Below, piece after piece: positions 48,780 through 57,392 of a DNA stretch of 64,000 nucleotides. Made by a program: the position numbers and the translations under genes. The DNA is taken from positions 2,356,001-2,420,000 of the forward strand of contig NZ_CP110535.1 in assembly GCF_026104355.1 (NCBI RefSeq), given 5' to 3'. Position 1 is the first letter of the stretch. Each line of letters begins with the position of its first letter. Below the pieces are notes generated by a model, which saw nothing but the letters and a program-made list of their open reading frames with translations, had not been told where the DNA came from and did no database searches. Source of the stretch: Halomonas sp. BDJS001 (GTDB taxonomy: Bacteria > Pseudomonadota > Gammaproteobacteria > Pseudomonadales > Halomonadaceae).

Positions 48780-51527
48780 TTAATCCGGCATGCTCTCAAG
48801 GCGGTGACGCTGCCACTCACTTTCAGGTTCGTTGAGGCGTAACACGGCATCAATTACCTGCTCCTCCATATTGTAGCGACACTTAAAGCCTAAGTGCTTC
48901 ATTAGCGCCCGCATTGGATGGTTATCGACCATGATTTTGCCGATCATCTCCAGCGTGCCGATGTTAGTGCAGTAATCGATCATTTTCTTCATCAGCAGGC
49001 TGCCAATCCCCAGCCCCTGCAAATCATCACGAATAATGATCGAGAATTCGGTACGAATATTGTCCGGATCGTTCCACACCCGCACCACGCCAAGCATCTC
49101 TTTGCTGCCATCGTCGCCTAAATACTCGGCAATAAACGCCATCTGACGGTCGTAATTGATATGCGACAGAATCGACAGGTCACGCTGGGTTAGGTTGGAT
49201 TTATTGTGGAAATAGCGGAAACGAATGCTCTCTTCCGAGAGCTGTCGATGGAAGGTGGTAATCAAGTGGGCGTCTTCGGCACGAATGGGCCTTACCTCCA
49301 CTTGCCAACCGTTTTTCAGCGTGACCCATTCACGCAGCTCTTCAGGGTATGGCATGATCGCAAAGCGCGATGGCGAACCAAGATCCATGGCAAAATCGAC
49401 AGCGACCATGCCATCGCGGTTCAGCAACAGCGGATTTATTTCCAGCCCGCGCAGATCGCTAAGATCGGACGCCATTTGCGACAGTTTGACCATCATTTGG
49501 CACAGGTGCTGAATATCACGCTCTGGGTCGGCCGAGTGTTCACGAATTAACGAAGCGGCGTGGGTTCTACCCACCACGTCGGCGGCCAGGCTCATATTGA
49601 GCGGTGGCAGCGCCACTTGGCGGTCAGCCAGCACGTTGACTTTATAACCACCGATACCAAAGACGATCAGCGGGCCAAAGACCGGGTCACGGGTAATACC
49701 CGCGCAAATCTGCATCGAGTGCTTGCCCCGCTGCATAGGCTGCAGGCAATACTCGCGGATCGCGTATTCAGGAAATTTCTCAGCGACTTTTTCACCCAGT
49801 TGGCGAACGCCTTCAGCTACCTGCTCGGGGGTGTCCAAATCCTGTAGCAAGCCTGCTGAAATTTTATGCGGGTGCTTACGGTAGCGATAAGGGCGACAGT
49901 TGCCTTCATGAACCACTTTAAGTGCTTTGGTGCCAGGAATCTCCGCCGCGCGGGCAAGCGCTTCGTCGGGATGGGTTAAATAGACGCTGGGGGCCGTGGG
50001 TATACCATAGGCCTCAAGCACTTGGGCCGTTTCAGAGTGGGTTAAGGTTTGCCTGCCCTGCTCTTTTGCCTGCTTGATCAGCGTACGGCACTGGGCGCGT
50101 ATTTCGGGGCTGGTGGAAAACGGCAGGCTTGGCGGAATCTCCTGTAGCAGCGCTTGAACGCGCTGATAAATCACCATATGCATAAACGCTTTAACGGCTT
50201 TTTCGGGTGAAATATAGGTTGGAATTCCGGCTAAATTGCATATATGGCGGGCATTGAGCGCCTCTTTTAAGCCCATCCAACTGGTGAGCAGGTTGCGGCG
50301 AAACTTCTTGCGGTTATCGATCAGCGCCTGGGCAGTCACCAGCGATGGCGCCATACGGGTGGGCGCGTGAACGACCAGAACCGCATCCACGTTGGCGTCA
50401 GCAGCGACAATCTCCAGGGCTTGAACAAACCGCTCGGGCGAGGCGTTGCCCCCCACATCCACCGGGTTCTCGCCCGGCTTGCTCATATCAACCTCGCTGC
50501 GGTGAAGCGCTGCCTGGGTTTCGGCGCTGAACTCAGCCAATTTGCCCCCCGCGCTAATCAGCTTATCGATGGCCAGCATGGCAGGCCCCAGGCCGTTAGA
50601 AACGATCGCCAAGCGGTCACCCTTCAGGGGTTTCATGCGCGATAGGGTTTCCAGCGCATCGAGCAGTTCGTCGGAGTCATTTACCCGCACCACCCCGGCG
50701 CGTGCAAAAGCGGCATCAAACACCACATCGCGGTTGGCAATCCCCGGTGTGGGCGCCATGCCGGAAATATCCGACTCTGGGGTGCGGCCGCTTTTTATCG
50801 CCAGCACCAGGCGATTACGGGAGGCATCACGCACGGCGGTCATAAAGTGCTGGGCGTCGTTGATCCGCTCAAGGTGCAGCATAATGGCCTGGGCGGGGGA
50901 AAATTGATTAACGTAGTCGATCAAATCCGGTAGCAGTACGTCGACGCTGTCACCAACGGTAATCAAGTGGGAAAAACCCACATCACGCCCGGCGGCCCAA
51001 TCGATCATCGCATTGGCGAGCATCCCGGACTGGCCCAGGTAGGCGACGCGGCCGGCTTTCACCGGCTGACTAGCGTAGGAGGCGTTTAATTTCTTACCCG
51101 GTACAATCAGCCCCATGCATTCGGGGCCGAGTACGCGAATGCCGGAGACACGGGCCGCACTCAACATGCGTTCGCGAATGGAGCCCTTATTACCCTTGTC
51201 CCGATCCAGGTAAGCACCGCCGGAGAGAACCAGGGCTGCTTTGACACCGTACTGCCCAAGCTTTTTAATTAGACTAGGTACGCCTTCAATAGGCGAGCAG
51301 ACCACGGCTAAGTCGGGCACTTCCGGTAGCTCGCTTACGCGGCTTACGCAGGGTACGCCGAAGACCTCGGAGTAGCCTTTAAGGTTGACCGCCCAGAGCG
51401 AACCTTTAAAGCCGCCCTCCTGAATATTTCTCAGCACTAAACCGCCCAATGACGCGGGCTTTTCAGAGGCGCCAAACACCGCTAGTGTGCGAGGTTCGAA
51501 AAAATGGTGTAAAAAGCGCGTGCTCAC
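48780..51527 (-). CDS. Pat/PatZ-type protein lysine acetyltransferase (acyl-CoA synthetase-GNAT fusion)
   Basis: 915 aa. The N-terminal 700 residues resemble NDP-forming acyl-CoA synthetase (CoA-binding FGASEKPASLGGLVLRN, ligase-CoA and ATP-grasp parts ending LRGLEINPLLLNRDG). A GNAT domain follows (VRPIRAEDAHLITTFHRQLSEESIRFRYF; acetyl-CoA loop DDLQGLGIGSLLMKKM). This is the PatZ/YfiQ architecture, which acetylates Lys of acetyl-CoA synthetase and other proteins. GTG start with GGGGAG 7 bp upstream. It is divergent, 103 bp apart, from an HDAC-family deacetylase, so writer and eraser share one intergenic region. Confidence 0.92.
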   Translation of the reverse strand: MSTRFLHHFFEPRTLAVFGASEKPASLGGLVLRNIQEGGFKGSLWAVNLKGYSEVFGVPCVSRVSELPEVPDLAVVCSPIEGVPSLIKKLGQYGVKAALVLSGGAYLDRDKGNKGSIRERMLSAARVSGIRVLGPECMGLIVPGKKLNASYASQPVKAGRVAYLGQSGMLANAMIDWAAGRDVGFSHLITVGDSVDVLLPDLIDYVNQFSPAQAIMLHLERINDAQHFMTAVRDASRNRLVLAIKSGRTPESDISGMAPTPGIANRDVVFDAAFARAGVVRVNDSDELLDALETLSRMKPLKGDRLAIVSNGLGPAMLAIDKLISAGGKLAEFSAETQAALHRSEVDMSKPGENPVDVGGNASPERFVQALEIVAADANVDAVLVVHAPTRMAPSLVTAQALIDNRKKFRRNLLTSWMGLKEALNARHICNLAGIPTYISPEKAVKAFMHMVIYQRVQALLQEIPPSLPFSTSPEIRAQCRTLIKQAKEQGRQTLTHSETAQVLEAYGIPTAPSVYLTHPDEALARAAEIPGTKALKVVHEGNCRPYRYRKHPHKISAGLLQDLDTPEQVAEGVRQLGEKVAEKFPEYAIREYCLQPMQRGKHSMQICAGITRDPVFGPLIVFGIGGYKVNVLADRQVALPPLNMSLAADVVGRTHAASLIREHSADPERDIQHLCQMMVKLSQMASDLSDLRGLEINPLLLNRDGMVAVDFAMDLGSPSRFAIMPYPEELREWVTLKNGWQVEVRPIRAEDAHLITTFHRQLSEESIRFRYFHNKSNLTQRDLSILSHINYDRQMAFIAEYLGDDGSKEMLGVVRVWNDPDNIRTEFSIIIRDDLQGLGIGSLLMKKMIDYCTNIGTLEMIGKIMVDNHPMRALMKHLGFKCRYNMEEQVIDAVLRLNEPESEWQRHRLESMPD

Positions 51528-51630
51528 AATGCGTCTCCCCTGACATGAATCGCGGCTGTACGACTTATTGACACTGTCGCCCAGGCCCAGAAGGCGATTA
51601 AGGTGACATCAATAATAATGGAGCGTTGGA

Positions 51631-52572
51631 ATGATTACCGCCTACCTTACCCACCCAGACTGCTCATTGCATCATATGGGGCCGGAGCATCCTGAAAGTC
51701 CCCAACGTCTGGAGGCCATTCGCGCTCGCCTATCGCTTGCTGGGTTATTACAGCAAACCATGCAGGCAGATGCCAAGGAAGCCTGTGAAGAGGCACTTGC
51801 CAGAGTACACCCCTTACGCCACTTGCGCTCCCTGGATAAGTGTTTGCCCACCGAAGGTATCGTTACGTTAGACAGCGATACCATGATGAACCCTAACAGC
51901 CTCCAAGCCGCACGGGTTGCAGCAGGCGCTGTTATCCGCGGCGTGGATCAGGTATTTAAGCGTCAGGCGGATAATGTCTTTTGTGCGGTTAGACCGCCAG
52001 GCCACCACGCGGAAGCCAGCGATGCCATGGGGTTCTGTTTTTACAATAATATCGCCGTGGGGGCGGCCCATGCGCGCGCCAAATATGGCGCCAAGCGTAT
52101 CGCCATACTGGATTTTGACGTGCACCAGTGCAATGGCACCATTGATATATTTAAAAATGATCCCGAGGTGCTTATTTGCACCAGCTTCCAGTATCCGTTT
52201 TACCCCTGGCGCTATCTACGCAGCGAGTGGCAAAACGTTGTCAATACCCCGCTGGAAGTGGGCACCGATGGTCCTGAGTTTCGGCGCATTATCGAAAACC
52301 ACTGGCTGCCTGCCCTGCACACATTCAAACCCGATCTAGTACTAATTTCTGCCGGTTTTGACGCCCACCGTGATGATCCCATGGGCGATATTTGTCTAGA
52401 GGATGAAGACTTCTACTGGATTACCCATCTCGCCATGGAGATCGCCACCCTATACGCTGATAACCGCATTGTATCGGTACTCGAAGGTGGCTATAACCCA
52501 AAGTCACTGGCCAGTGGCGTGGAGGCGCACATAAAAGCGCTTCTGGGCCTGCCGTTTTCTGAGGTGCCTTAA
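51631..52572 (+). CDS. histone deacetylase-family amidohydrolase
   Basis: 313 aa, zinc-dependent HDAC/AcuC/acetylpolyamine deacetylase fold. Visible motifs: VRPPGHHAEAS (active-site His pair), LDFDVHQCNGT (Asp and His zinc ligands), SAGFDAHRDDP (third ligand) and VLEGGYN (catalytic Tyr). The DVHHGNGT consensus is altered to DVHQCNGT next to the metal site. Candidate substrate is an acetyl-lysine protein or a small acetyl-amide, suggested by the divergent acetyltransferase. Acetylpolyamine hydrolysis is an alternative. Confidence 0.92.
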   Translation: MITAYLTHPDCSLHHMGPEHPESPQRLEAIRARLSLAGLLQQTMQADAKEACEEALARVHPLRHLRSLDKCLPTEGIVTLDSDTMMNPNSLQAARVAAGAVIRGVDQVFKRQADNVFCAVRPPGHHAEASDAMGFCFYNNIAVGAAHARAKYGAKRIAILDFDVHQCNGTIDIFKNDPEVLICTSFQYPFYPWRYLRSEWQNVVNTPLEVGTDGPEFRRIIENHWLPALHTFKPDLVLISAGFDAHRDDPMGDICLEDEDFYWITHLAMEIATLYADNRIVSVLEGGYNPKSLASGVEAHIKALLGLPFSEVP

Positions 52573-52692
52573 ATTCGACGGTGCTCAATGGTCTGTAGGG
52601 CGTTCTTAGCCTCTTCAGTGCTGTGATATCATGACTGTTTACACGCGCCTTTAGAAACGCACCGTTAGACCACGCAGCCAATGTGACGACCT

Positions 52693-53325
52693 ATGACCGC
52701 TACGACTGAAGAGCATGCCGCGCTGCGTATTGCATCGGGAAGCAAACCCTTTGTTGAACCATTGCGTTTAGGCGAGCGGCTCAAGCAAATTCGTCTCGCT
52801 AATCAGTGGACGCTGGAAGAGGTTAGCCAGCGTACAGGCCTTGCCCGCTCAACGCTGTCTAAAATTGAGAACGATCAAGTCTCCCCCACCTTTAGCGTGG
52901 TACAGAAACTCACCACCGGGCTCAACATCGACCTGCCTCAATTGCTCACGCCCCCCAAGCGGGAGCGTTATACCATGGGGCGACGGGATCTTACCCGCAA
53001 AGGGAAAGGGCAATTGCACCCCACGCCCACCTATGAGCACGAATTATTGGGTCATCAATTGGCCCAAAAACGGATGATTCCCTTCAAAACTATCGTGCGG
53101 GCACGCAGCTTTGACGAATATCACCAGTGGGTACGCCATGATGGCGAAGAGTTTTTGATGGTGCTGCACGGCGATATTATGCTTTACACCGAGTTTTACG
53201 CCCCGCTAGTGCTCGCCGAAGGTGACAGCATCTATTTTGATAGCGATATGGGCCACGCCCTGGTATCCACCAGTCCGGAAGATGCCGTTGTTTTATCGGT
53301 CTGTACACGTGGTGATGTGGCTTAG
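52693..53325 (+). CDS. XRE-family transcriptional regulator with cupin domain
   Basis: 210 aa. N-terminal helix-turn-helix (LGERLKQIRLANQWTLEEVSQRTGLARSTLSKIENDQVSPT) and a C-terminal cupin (FDEYHQWVRHDGEEFLMVLHGDIMLYTEFYAPLVLAEGDSIYFDSDMGHALV). Such regulators often sense amino acids, polyamines or sugars. The ATG has no clear Shine-Dalgarno sequence. Target genes are not evident; the upstream acetyl/deacetyl pair is a possible one. Confidence 0.9.
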   Translation: MTATTEEHAALRIASGSKPFVEPLRLGERLKQIRLANQWTLEEVSQRTGLARSTLSKIENDQVSPTFSVVQKLTTGLNIDLPQLLTPPKRERYTMGRRDLTRKGKGQLHPTPTYEHELLGHQLAQKRMIPFKTIVRARSFDEYHQWVRHDGEEFLMVLHGDIMLYTEFYAPLVLAEGDSIYFDSDMGHALVSTSPEDAVVLSVCTRGDVA

Positions 53326-53356
53326 GGTTGGAAAACCAGCGGGGCATCCACACGGG

Positions 53357-53706
53357 TTATAGGCAGTTGGTAGGTTTCGGTAAACCGGCCAGGCGGGCAA
53401 TTCGCTTTGCCGGGCTGCCCGGGAAAAGCTGCATCAGGTAGATAGAACGCCCTTTCTCTTCGCCCAGTGCATTTTTGGTGGCTTTCACAAGCGCTCGCAT
53501 CGCCGGCGCCATTTCGTAACGCTGATAAAATGCCCTTACCACCTCGATGAGTTCCCAGTGTTCCGCGGTAAGTGTTATGCCCTCTTCTTCAGCCATTAAA
53601 TGAGCAACAGATTCTTCCCAATCTGATTGATTAACGAGATATCCTTCCGGATCTAGCGGATATTTTTTTGTAAATCAAGATAACGGTATATTTTTGGCTC
53701 AGACAT
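53357..53706 (-). CDS. tusE: sulfur relay protein TusE/DsrC, frameshifted
   Basis: The terminal sulfur carrier that passes persulfide to MnmA for tRNA 2-thiouridine. The body AEEEGITLTAEHWELIEVVRAFY and the C-terminal GLPKPTNCL with the reactive Cys are intact. The N-terminus MSEPKIYRYLDLQK is in another frame. One extra base in the T7 run at 53663-53669 (A7 on the coding strand) restores a KYPLDPEGYLVNQSDWEESV continuation and about 116 aa, the family length. The ATG lies 2 bp after the tusB stop, so it belongs to tusDCBE. Confidence 0.85.
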
Positions 53707-53708
53707 GC

Positions 53709-53999
53709 TTAGTACCAGGTAACTGTCTTTTCATACTGCTCAGTGAGTGCTACAAAGCCCTCCATCTCTAGGGTGGGCAGCTCATTGTTGGCAGCGGTGC
53801 AGGCAAGTCCACGGGAGGTCAGGTCTTCTGAAAGCAGGAAAATGCGCGACTGACACTGTTGCCATGCCGCCCAAGAGGTATCCAGCGCTGCAGTAACCGC
53901 TTCTTCGATCAGCAGCACAGTATCATGCTCCCCTATCGCCTGCTGCATTTGTGTGGCAGCACTGCTATCAGGCGCTTTGGTGAGGATATGTAGGATCAT
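53709..53999 (-). CDS. tusB: sulfurtransferase complex subunit TusB
   Basis: 96 aa DsrH/TusB family subunit of the TusBCD complex. It starts MILHILTKAPDSSAA, with a single-domain DsrE-like fold and the ending EQYEKTVTWY. It follows tusC by 17 bp and precedes tusE by 2 bp. Sequence similarity of TusB is low across bacteria; the operon position settles the call. Confidence 0.88.
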   Translation of the reverse strand: MILHILTKAPDSSAATQMQQAIGEHDTVLLIEEAVTAALDTSWAAWQQCQSRIFLLSEDLTSRGLACTAANNELPTLEMEGFVALTEQYEKTVTWY

Positions 54000-54016
54000 G
54001 GTGTGCTCACAAGTCC

Positions 54017-54382
54017 CTAAAAGTTAAGTATCTTGGTGTGTTGGTGCAAAAGCCCCGGGACTTCCTTATCCGCGATAAGAGTGACCCCCTCTACCAGGGA
54101 ATCAGCTGAAAGGTTCATGCTTTGTAGCGCCCCTTCCGCTACCCAAAGCTTGTCAATATCGTACATTTCCAACATATCGATGGTTGGTAGCGTGGCTTTT
54201 TGGCCAGGCGCGCCACTGCTCTGCTCTTTCAACAGAGCCATTATGCCCTGCCCCATAAATAGCAACTGCACGGGCTGGCCAAAAGCAGCAGCAACCAAGG
54301 CGGCATCCAGCCCTTCACGTAACCAGTTTGAACCGTGGGGTGCGTGGCGAATTACCACTAAAAGTGCATCAGGTGGCGCCAT
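54017..54382 (-). CDS. tusC: sulfurtransferase complex subunit TusC
   Basis: 121 aa DsrF/TusC family protein. LLVVIRHAPHGSNWLREGLDAALVAAAFGQPVQLLFMGQGI is typical of the family. AAAGGAG lies just before ATG 54382, so the longer TTG start was rejected. It lies 10 bp after tusD. Confidence 0.88.
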   Translation of the reverse strand: MAPPDALLVVIRHAPHGSNWLREGLDAALVAAAFGQPVQLLFMGQGIMALLKEQSSGAPGQKATLPTIDMLEMYDIDKLWVAEGALQSMNLSADSLVEGVTLIADKEVPGLLHQHTKILNF

Positions 54383-54392
54383 TGGCACTCCT

Positions 54393-54788
54393 TTAAGCAA
54401 AGGTTATCAGGCGATCAGCGCGCTGCTGTAGCTCAAGCAATTGTCCCAGGCCGGTCAATTCAAAAGGCGGCGCTACATTGTAGGACTGCTTGCCATGCCG
54501 TTGCGCTTCTGACTCGCTCATCAGCCCGCGCCGCAGCGCTGCGGCAATACAGACATCCAGTTGAATCGCATGTTGCTGATTCAGTTCAGCCCAGGCTTCT
54601 CGCAGATTAAGCTCATCCTGAGGTGGAGCCATCAGAGATGAAGCATTATGGACGCCATCATGATAGAAAAACACACCCGTAATTTGATGCCCGCGCGATA
54701 GTAAGGCATGGGCAAAGCGCAATGCAGAGTGAGGTGCTGGGCTGCTATAGGGCGCCCCCATCACCAATAAGCCGTACTGCATGATCAT
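54393..54788 (-). CDS. tusD: sulfurtransferase complex subunit TusD
   Basis: 131 aa DsrE/TusD family protein and first gene of tusDCBE. The N-terminal GLLVMGAPYSSPAPHSALRFAHALLSRGH and the active Cys in LDVCIAAALRRG identify it. It receives sulfur from TusA and passes it to TusE. A terminator separates it from the upstream yccA-like gene, so it needs its own promoter. Confidence 0.9.
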   Translation of the reverse strand: MIMQYGLLVMGAPYSSPAPHSALRFAHALLSRGHQITGVFFYHDGVHNASSLMAPPQDELNLREAWAELNQQHAIQLDVCIAAALRRGLMSESEAQRHGKQSYNVAPPFELTGLGQLLELQQRADRLITFA

Positions 54789-54810
54789 AATACCTGGTAA
54801 CGGTTACCCT

Positions 54811-54839
54811 AAAAAAACAGGCCCTGCAATAGGGCCTGT
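54811..54839 (-). terminator. Rho-independent terminator of the yccA-like gene
   Basis: Stem ACAGGCCCT (54817-54825) and AGGGCCTGT (54831-54839) with a 5-nt loop. On the minus strand a run of seven T follows. It lies between the yccA-like gene and tusD. Confidence 0.88.
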
Positions 54840-54863
54840 CATATCGTCTATCGCTTGCCTAGA

Positions 54864-55544
54864 TCAATCGTTGCTCATGATACCCAAAATCGACAACAGG
54901 CTGACAAACAGATTGTAGATGGATACATAGAGCGTCACTGTGGCGAGGATGTAATTCGTTTCGCCCGCGCGGTGAATAATTTCACTGGTTTGGTACAAAA
55001 TGGCTGCAGAAGCAAACAGCACGAAACCAGCTGATACCATCAGTGAAAGCGCAGGAATTTGAAAGAAGATTCCGGCCACCATGGCCAGTATCAATACGAT
55101 GGCACCTGCCATCAAGAAATTGCTCAAGAAGCTAAAGTCTTTCTTAGTCGTTAGCGCGATTGCAGAAAGACCAACAAAGGTCAGACCTGTCATCGCCAGC
55201 GCATTCATAATCAACGCGCCGCCATTAGGCAAGGTCAGGTACGCAGATAGAATCGGCCCCAGTGTAAAGCCCATAAAGCCGGTAAAGGCGAACGTGGCTA
55301 ATAAACCAGCCGCAGAGTTTGCGGTTTTATGTACCAAGAACATTAAGCCGTAGGCACCAATAAAGAACACAAAAATGTTCATTTGTTGGATGCCGAGGGC
55401 GACTGCAGCGCCAGCAGTAACTGCTGAGAACAGCAGCGTCATTGCCAAGAGCGCGTAGGTATTACGCAACACCTTGTTAGTGCTGACACTGTTAGCAACG
55501 CCACTCGATTGAGGACGCGCCGTACGTAAATCGTTGTAAGCCAT
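54864..55544 (-). CDS. Bax inhibitor-1/YccA family membrane protein
   Basis: 226 aa with seven TM helices, the last ending near the acidic IMSND. Signature features are FTGFMGFTLGPILSAYL and FQIPALSLMVSAGFVLFASAAILYQTSEIIHRAGE. YccA-type proteins modulate FtsH protease. GGGAG precedes ATG 55544, and a longer frame from 55577 was rejected. yccA and tusE are neighbours in E. coli too, so the order is conserved. Confidence 0.92.
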   Translation of the reverse strand: MAYNDLRTARPQSSGVANSVSTNKVLRNTYALLAMTLLFSAVTAGAAVALGIQQMNIFVFFIGAYGLMFLVHKTANSAAGLLATFAFTGFMGFTLGPILSAYLTLPNGGALIMNALAMTGLTFVGLSAIALTTKKDFSFLSNFLMAGAIVLILAMVAGIFFQIPALSLMVSAGFVLFASAAILYQTSEIIHRAGETNYILATVTLYVSIYNLFVSLLSILGIMSND

Positions 55545-55719
55545 GTGTTCATGCTCCCTAAATGGTATTTCCAACAACTGACAAGAATGCCGTTACCGAG
55601 TTCCAGACGCAAGCCTTTGTCTATGTCGCAAAGCCTGGCTAGCAAATGGTTATTCAACGTTGAATCGCCCTAACACGCTTTGTCTATGCTTGTTGGACAC
55701 TTATTTGGACACCAAAGCG

Positions 55720-56478
55720 ATGAAAAAAATTCTACTTTCTACCACCACACTGCCAATTCTAGCGCTTTCATTACCTGCCATGGCCTTCTCACCTGCCGGA
55801 GAAGATATCTCCTATCGTGTGAATGATGAGGATTTTCAAGGCTATTTTGTCTCCGCGGACGACAACGTCAAGGGTAGCATACTGATCGTCCATGACTGGG
55901 ATGGGCTGGATGATTATGAACGCCAGCGTGCCGATATGCTGGCCGATGAAGGCTATGACGTATTTGCCGTAGATCTTTTTGGTGAAGGCAACCGTCCTCA
56001 AGCAGTCGAGGATAAACGCGCCGCGACCAATCGACTCTACCAGGATAGAGAAAGAATGCGCTCGCTAACCCTCGGTGGTTTAGCCCAGGCTAGAGAGCAA
56101 GGCGCTGCTGAGCAAACGGTCATTATGGGGTACTGCTTTGGCGGTGCGGTAGCACTAGAAATCGCGCGTTCCGGTGAAGCGGATAATATAGCGGCGTACT
56201 CCAGTTTTCACGGCGGACTGACCACCCCCGATGGACAAGCTTACTCAGGTGAAACCGCTCCTATCTTTATTGCCCACGGTGGTGCCGACAGTGCGGTGAG
56301 CTTAGAGGACGTCGCGACCCTGGCTGACGAGTTAGAAACCGCAGGTGTCACCTATGAGGTAGGTATCTATTCAGGCGCCCCCCACGCCTTTAGCGTATTT
56401 GGCAGTGATGCCTACCATGAACGCGCTGATGAACGCTCTTGGACAGCTTTCAATGCCTGGTTGGCTGAAATGCTTTAA
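55720..56478 (+). CDS. dienelactone hydrolase family protein, secreted
   Basis: 252 aa alpha/beta hydrolase. Signal peptide ends AMA near residue 22 (MKKILLSTTTLPILALS). The triad is visible: nucleophile Cys in GYCFGG, Asp in GGADSAV, His in APHAFS. The Cys nucleophile is typical of dienelactone hydrolases. The periplasmic location separates it from catabolic cytoplasmic enzymes. Substrate unknown. Confidence 0.9.
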   Translation: MKKILLSTTTLPILALSLPAMAFSPAGEDISYRVNDEDFQGYFVSADDNVKGSILIVHDWDGLDDYERQRADMLADEGYDVFAVDLFGEGNRPQAVEDKRAATNRLYQDRERMRSLTLGGLAQAREQGAAEQTVIMGYCFGGAVALEIARSGEADNIAAYSSFHGGLTTPDGQAYSGETAPIFIAHGGADSAVSLEDVATLADELETAGVTYEVGIYSGAPHAFSVFGSDAYHERADERSWTAFNAWLAEML

Positions 56479-56487
56479 ATACAAGTA

Positions 56488-56516
56488 ACCCTAGCAGAGT
56501 TCAACACTGCTAGGGT
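56488..56516 (+). other. hairpin after the dienelactone hydrolase gene
   Basis: ACCCTAGCAG (56488-56497) and CTGCTAGGGT (56507-56516) form a perfect 10-bp stem. No T tract follows, so it is a transcript-end or stability hairpin rather than a standard terminator. Confidence 0.5.
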
Positions 56517-56569
56517 GCCTAAATACTCAGTTCAGCAGAACGTATTTGAAGCCTGTATTAAGCCGTTGC

Positions 56570-56740
56570 TTAACTTTGGGCTTCTTCTTCGCCCTCTTTT
56601 TCATCTTTATGTGGTGTAACGGTGGTCACCGCCGTTTGTCGCACATTTTGGGAAGAGTTATAGAGGCGAGCATCAATTACATGCAGTACCGCCAGTTGCG
56701 CAAATAGCACCGCAAAACAGACGATTAAACCTTTTAACAT
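56570..56740 (-). CDS. small single-TM protein, 56 aa
   Basis: ATG at 56740, TAA at 56570-56572. The product starts MLKGLIVCFAVLFAQLAVLH, a probable TM or signal segment, and ends in a charged tail (HKDEKEGEEEAQS). No family is recognised, and the ribosome site is weak (GGAT). Composition with a clear hydrophobic N-terminus and hydrophilic tail supports a real small membrane protein, but this is uncertain. Confidence 0.5.
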   Translation of the reverse strand: MLKGLIVCFAVLFAQLAVLHVIDARLYNSSQNVRQTAVTTVTPHKDEKEGEEEAQS

Positions 56741-56876
56741 GGCGGCATATCCAGAGATAGTGGGACTAGCATCTGCATATTAGCCGATCGCTAGCCAAAC
56801 ACAATTTATTTTATGTGCCTTAACATGCCCTGTTTGGGGACGTGCGACAGTACGAGGATCTATACCGACTAATCCT

Positions 56877-57059
56877 TTAATCCTTCACGGATACTTTGCG
56901 CAAATCTTCAATCGTCACCCCTTCGGGTAAGTCCGACTCCTTCGCGGGCAGCCATACGGGGGAGAGATCGCTATCTTCTCGACCATCTGCATACCGATGA
57001 CCTGGAATACGGTAAACGATCTGACTGTGGTGGTGATCCCACGCAAATACACGATCCAT
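56877..57059 (-). CDS. hypothetical protein, 60 aa
   Basis: Not recognised. The product is hydrophilic, starts MDRVFAWDHHHSQIVYRIPG and has an acidic middle (GREDSDLSPVWLPAKESDLPEG). AGGA lies 7 bp before the ATG, which supports translation. No TM segment or known motif is visible. Confidence 0.55.
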   Translation of the reverse strand: MDRVFAWDHHHSQIVYRIPGHRYADGREDSDLSPVWLPAKESDLPEGVTIEDLRKVSVKD

Positions 57060-57214
57060 ATGCTTATCCTACCTATAAAAAGAGAGCCCTATTGATGACA
57101 TGACCAAAGATATGACCTGCACACTGGGCATGATGTTCCGTCACCTATTATCGACACATGCGATACCTATGAGGTTAAATGTCAAAAGAGTTATTTGCTG
57201 ACAAGGAGTTACCA

Positions 57215-57385
57215 ATGAAAACACTCATCGCCCTTTGCCTGATTACCTTTACGCTGGCAGGCTGTAGTTCAGGCCCCACCTCATCTAGAACGGCAGACTG
57301 CCGCCAACTCGCAGAGGAAGCTGGTGATACCATGGTCTACGGCGACTGCATACGCGGCACCCAAGTGAATAAAGCTGGCTTTTAA
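57215..57385 (+). CDS. small lipoprotein, 56 aa
   Basis: AAGGAG at 57203-57208 lies 6 bp before ATG 57215. The signal peptide MKTLIALCLITFTLAGC carries a consensus lipobox with Cys17, followed by a short Ser/Thr linker and a mature region with two more Cys (DCRQLAEEAGDTMVYGDCIRG). They could form a disulfide in the periplasm. No named family is recognised. Confidence 0.75.
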   Translation: MKTLIALCLITFTLAGCSSGPTSSRTADCRQLAEEAGDTMVYGDCIRGTQVNKAGF

Positions 57386-57392
57386 TAACCCC

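Noticed and set aside
51596..51610. TTAAGGTGACA before the HDAC-family gene, similar to the sequence before cysI
   Set aside because: Two copies of an 11-base string with different downstream sequence are not enough for a shared regulatory element.
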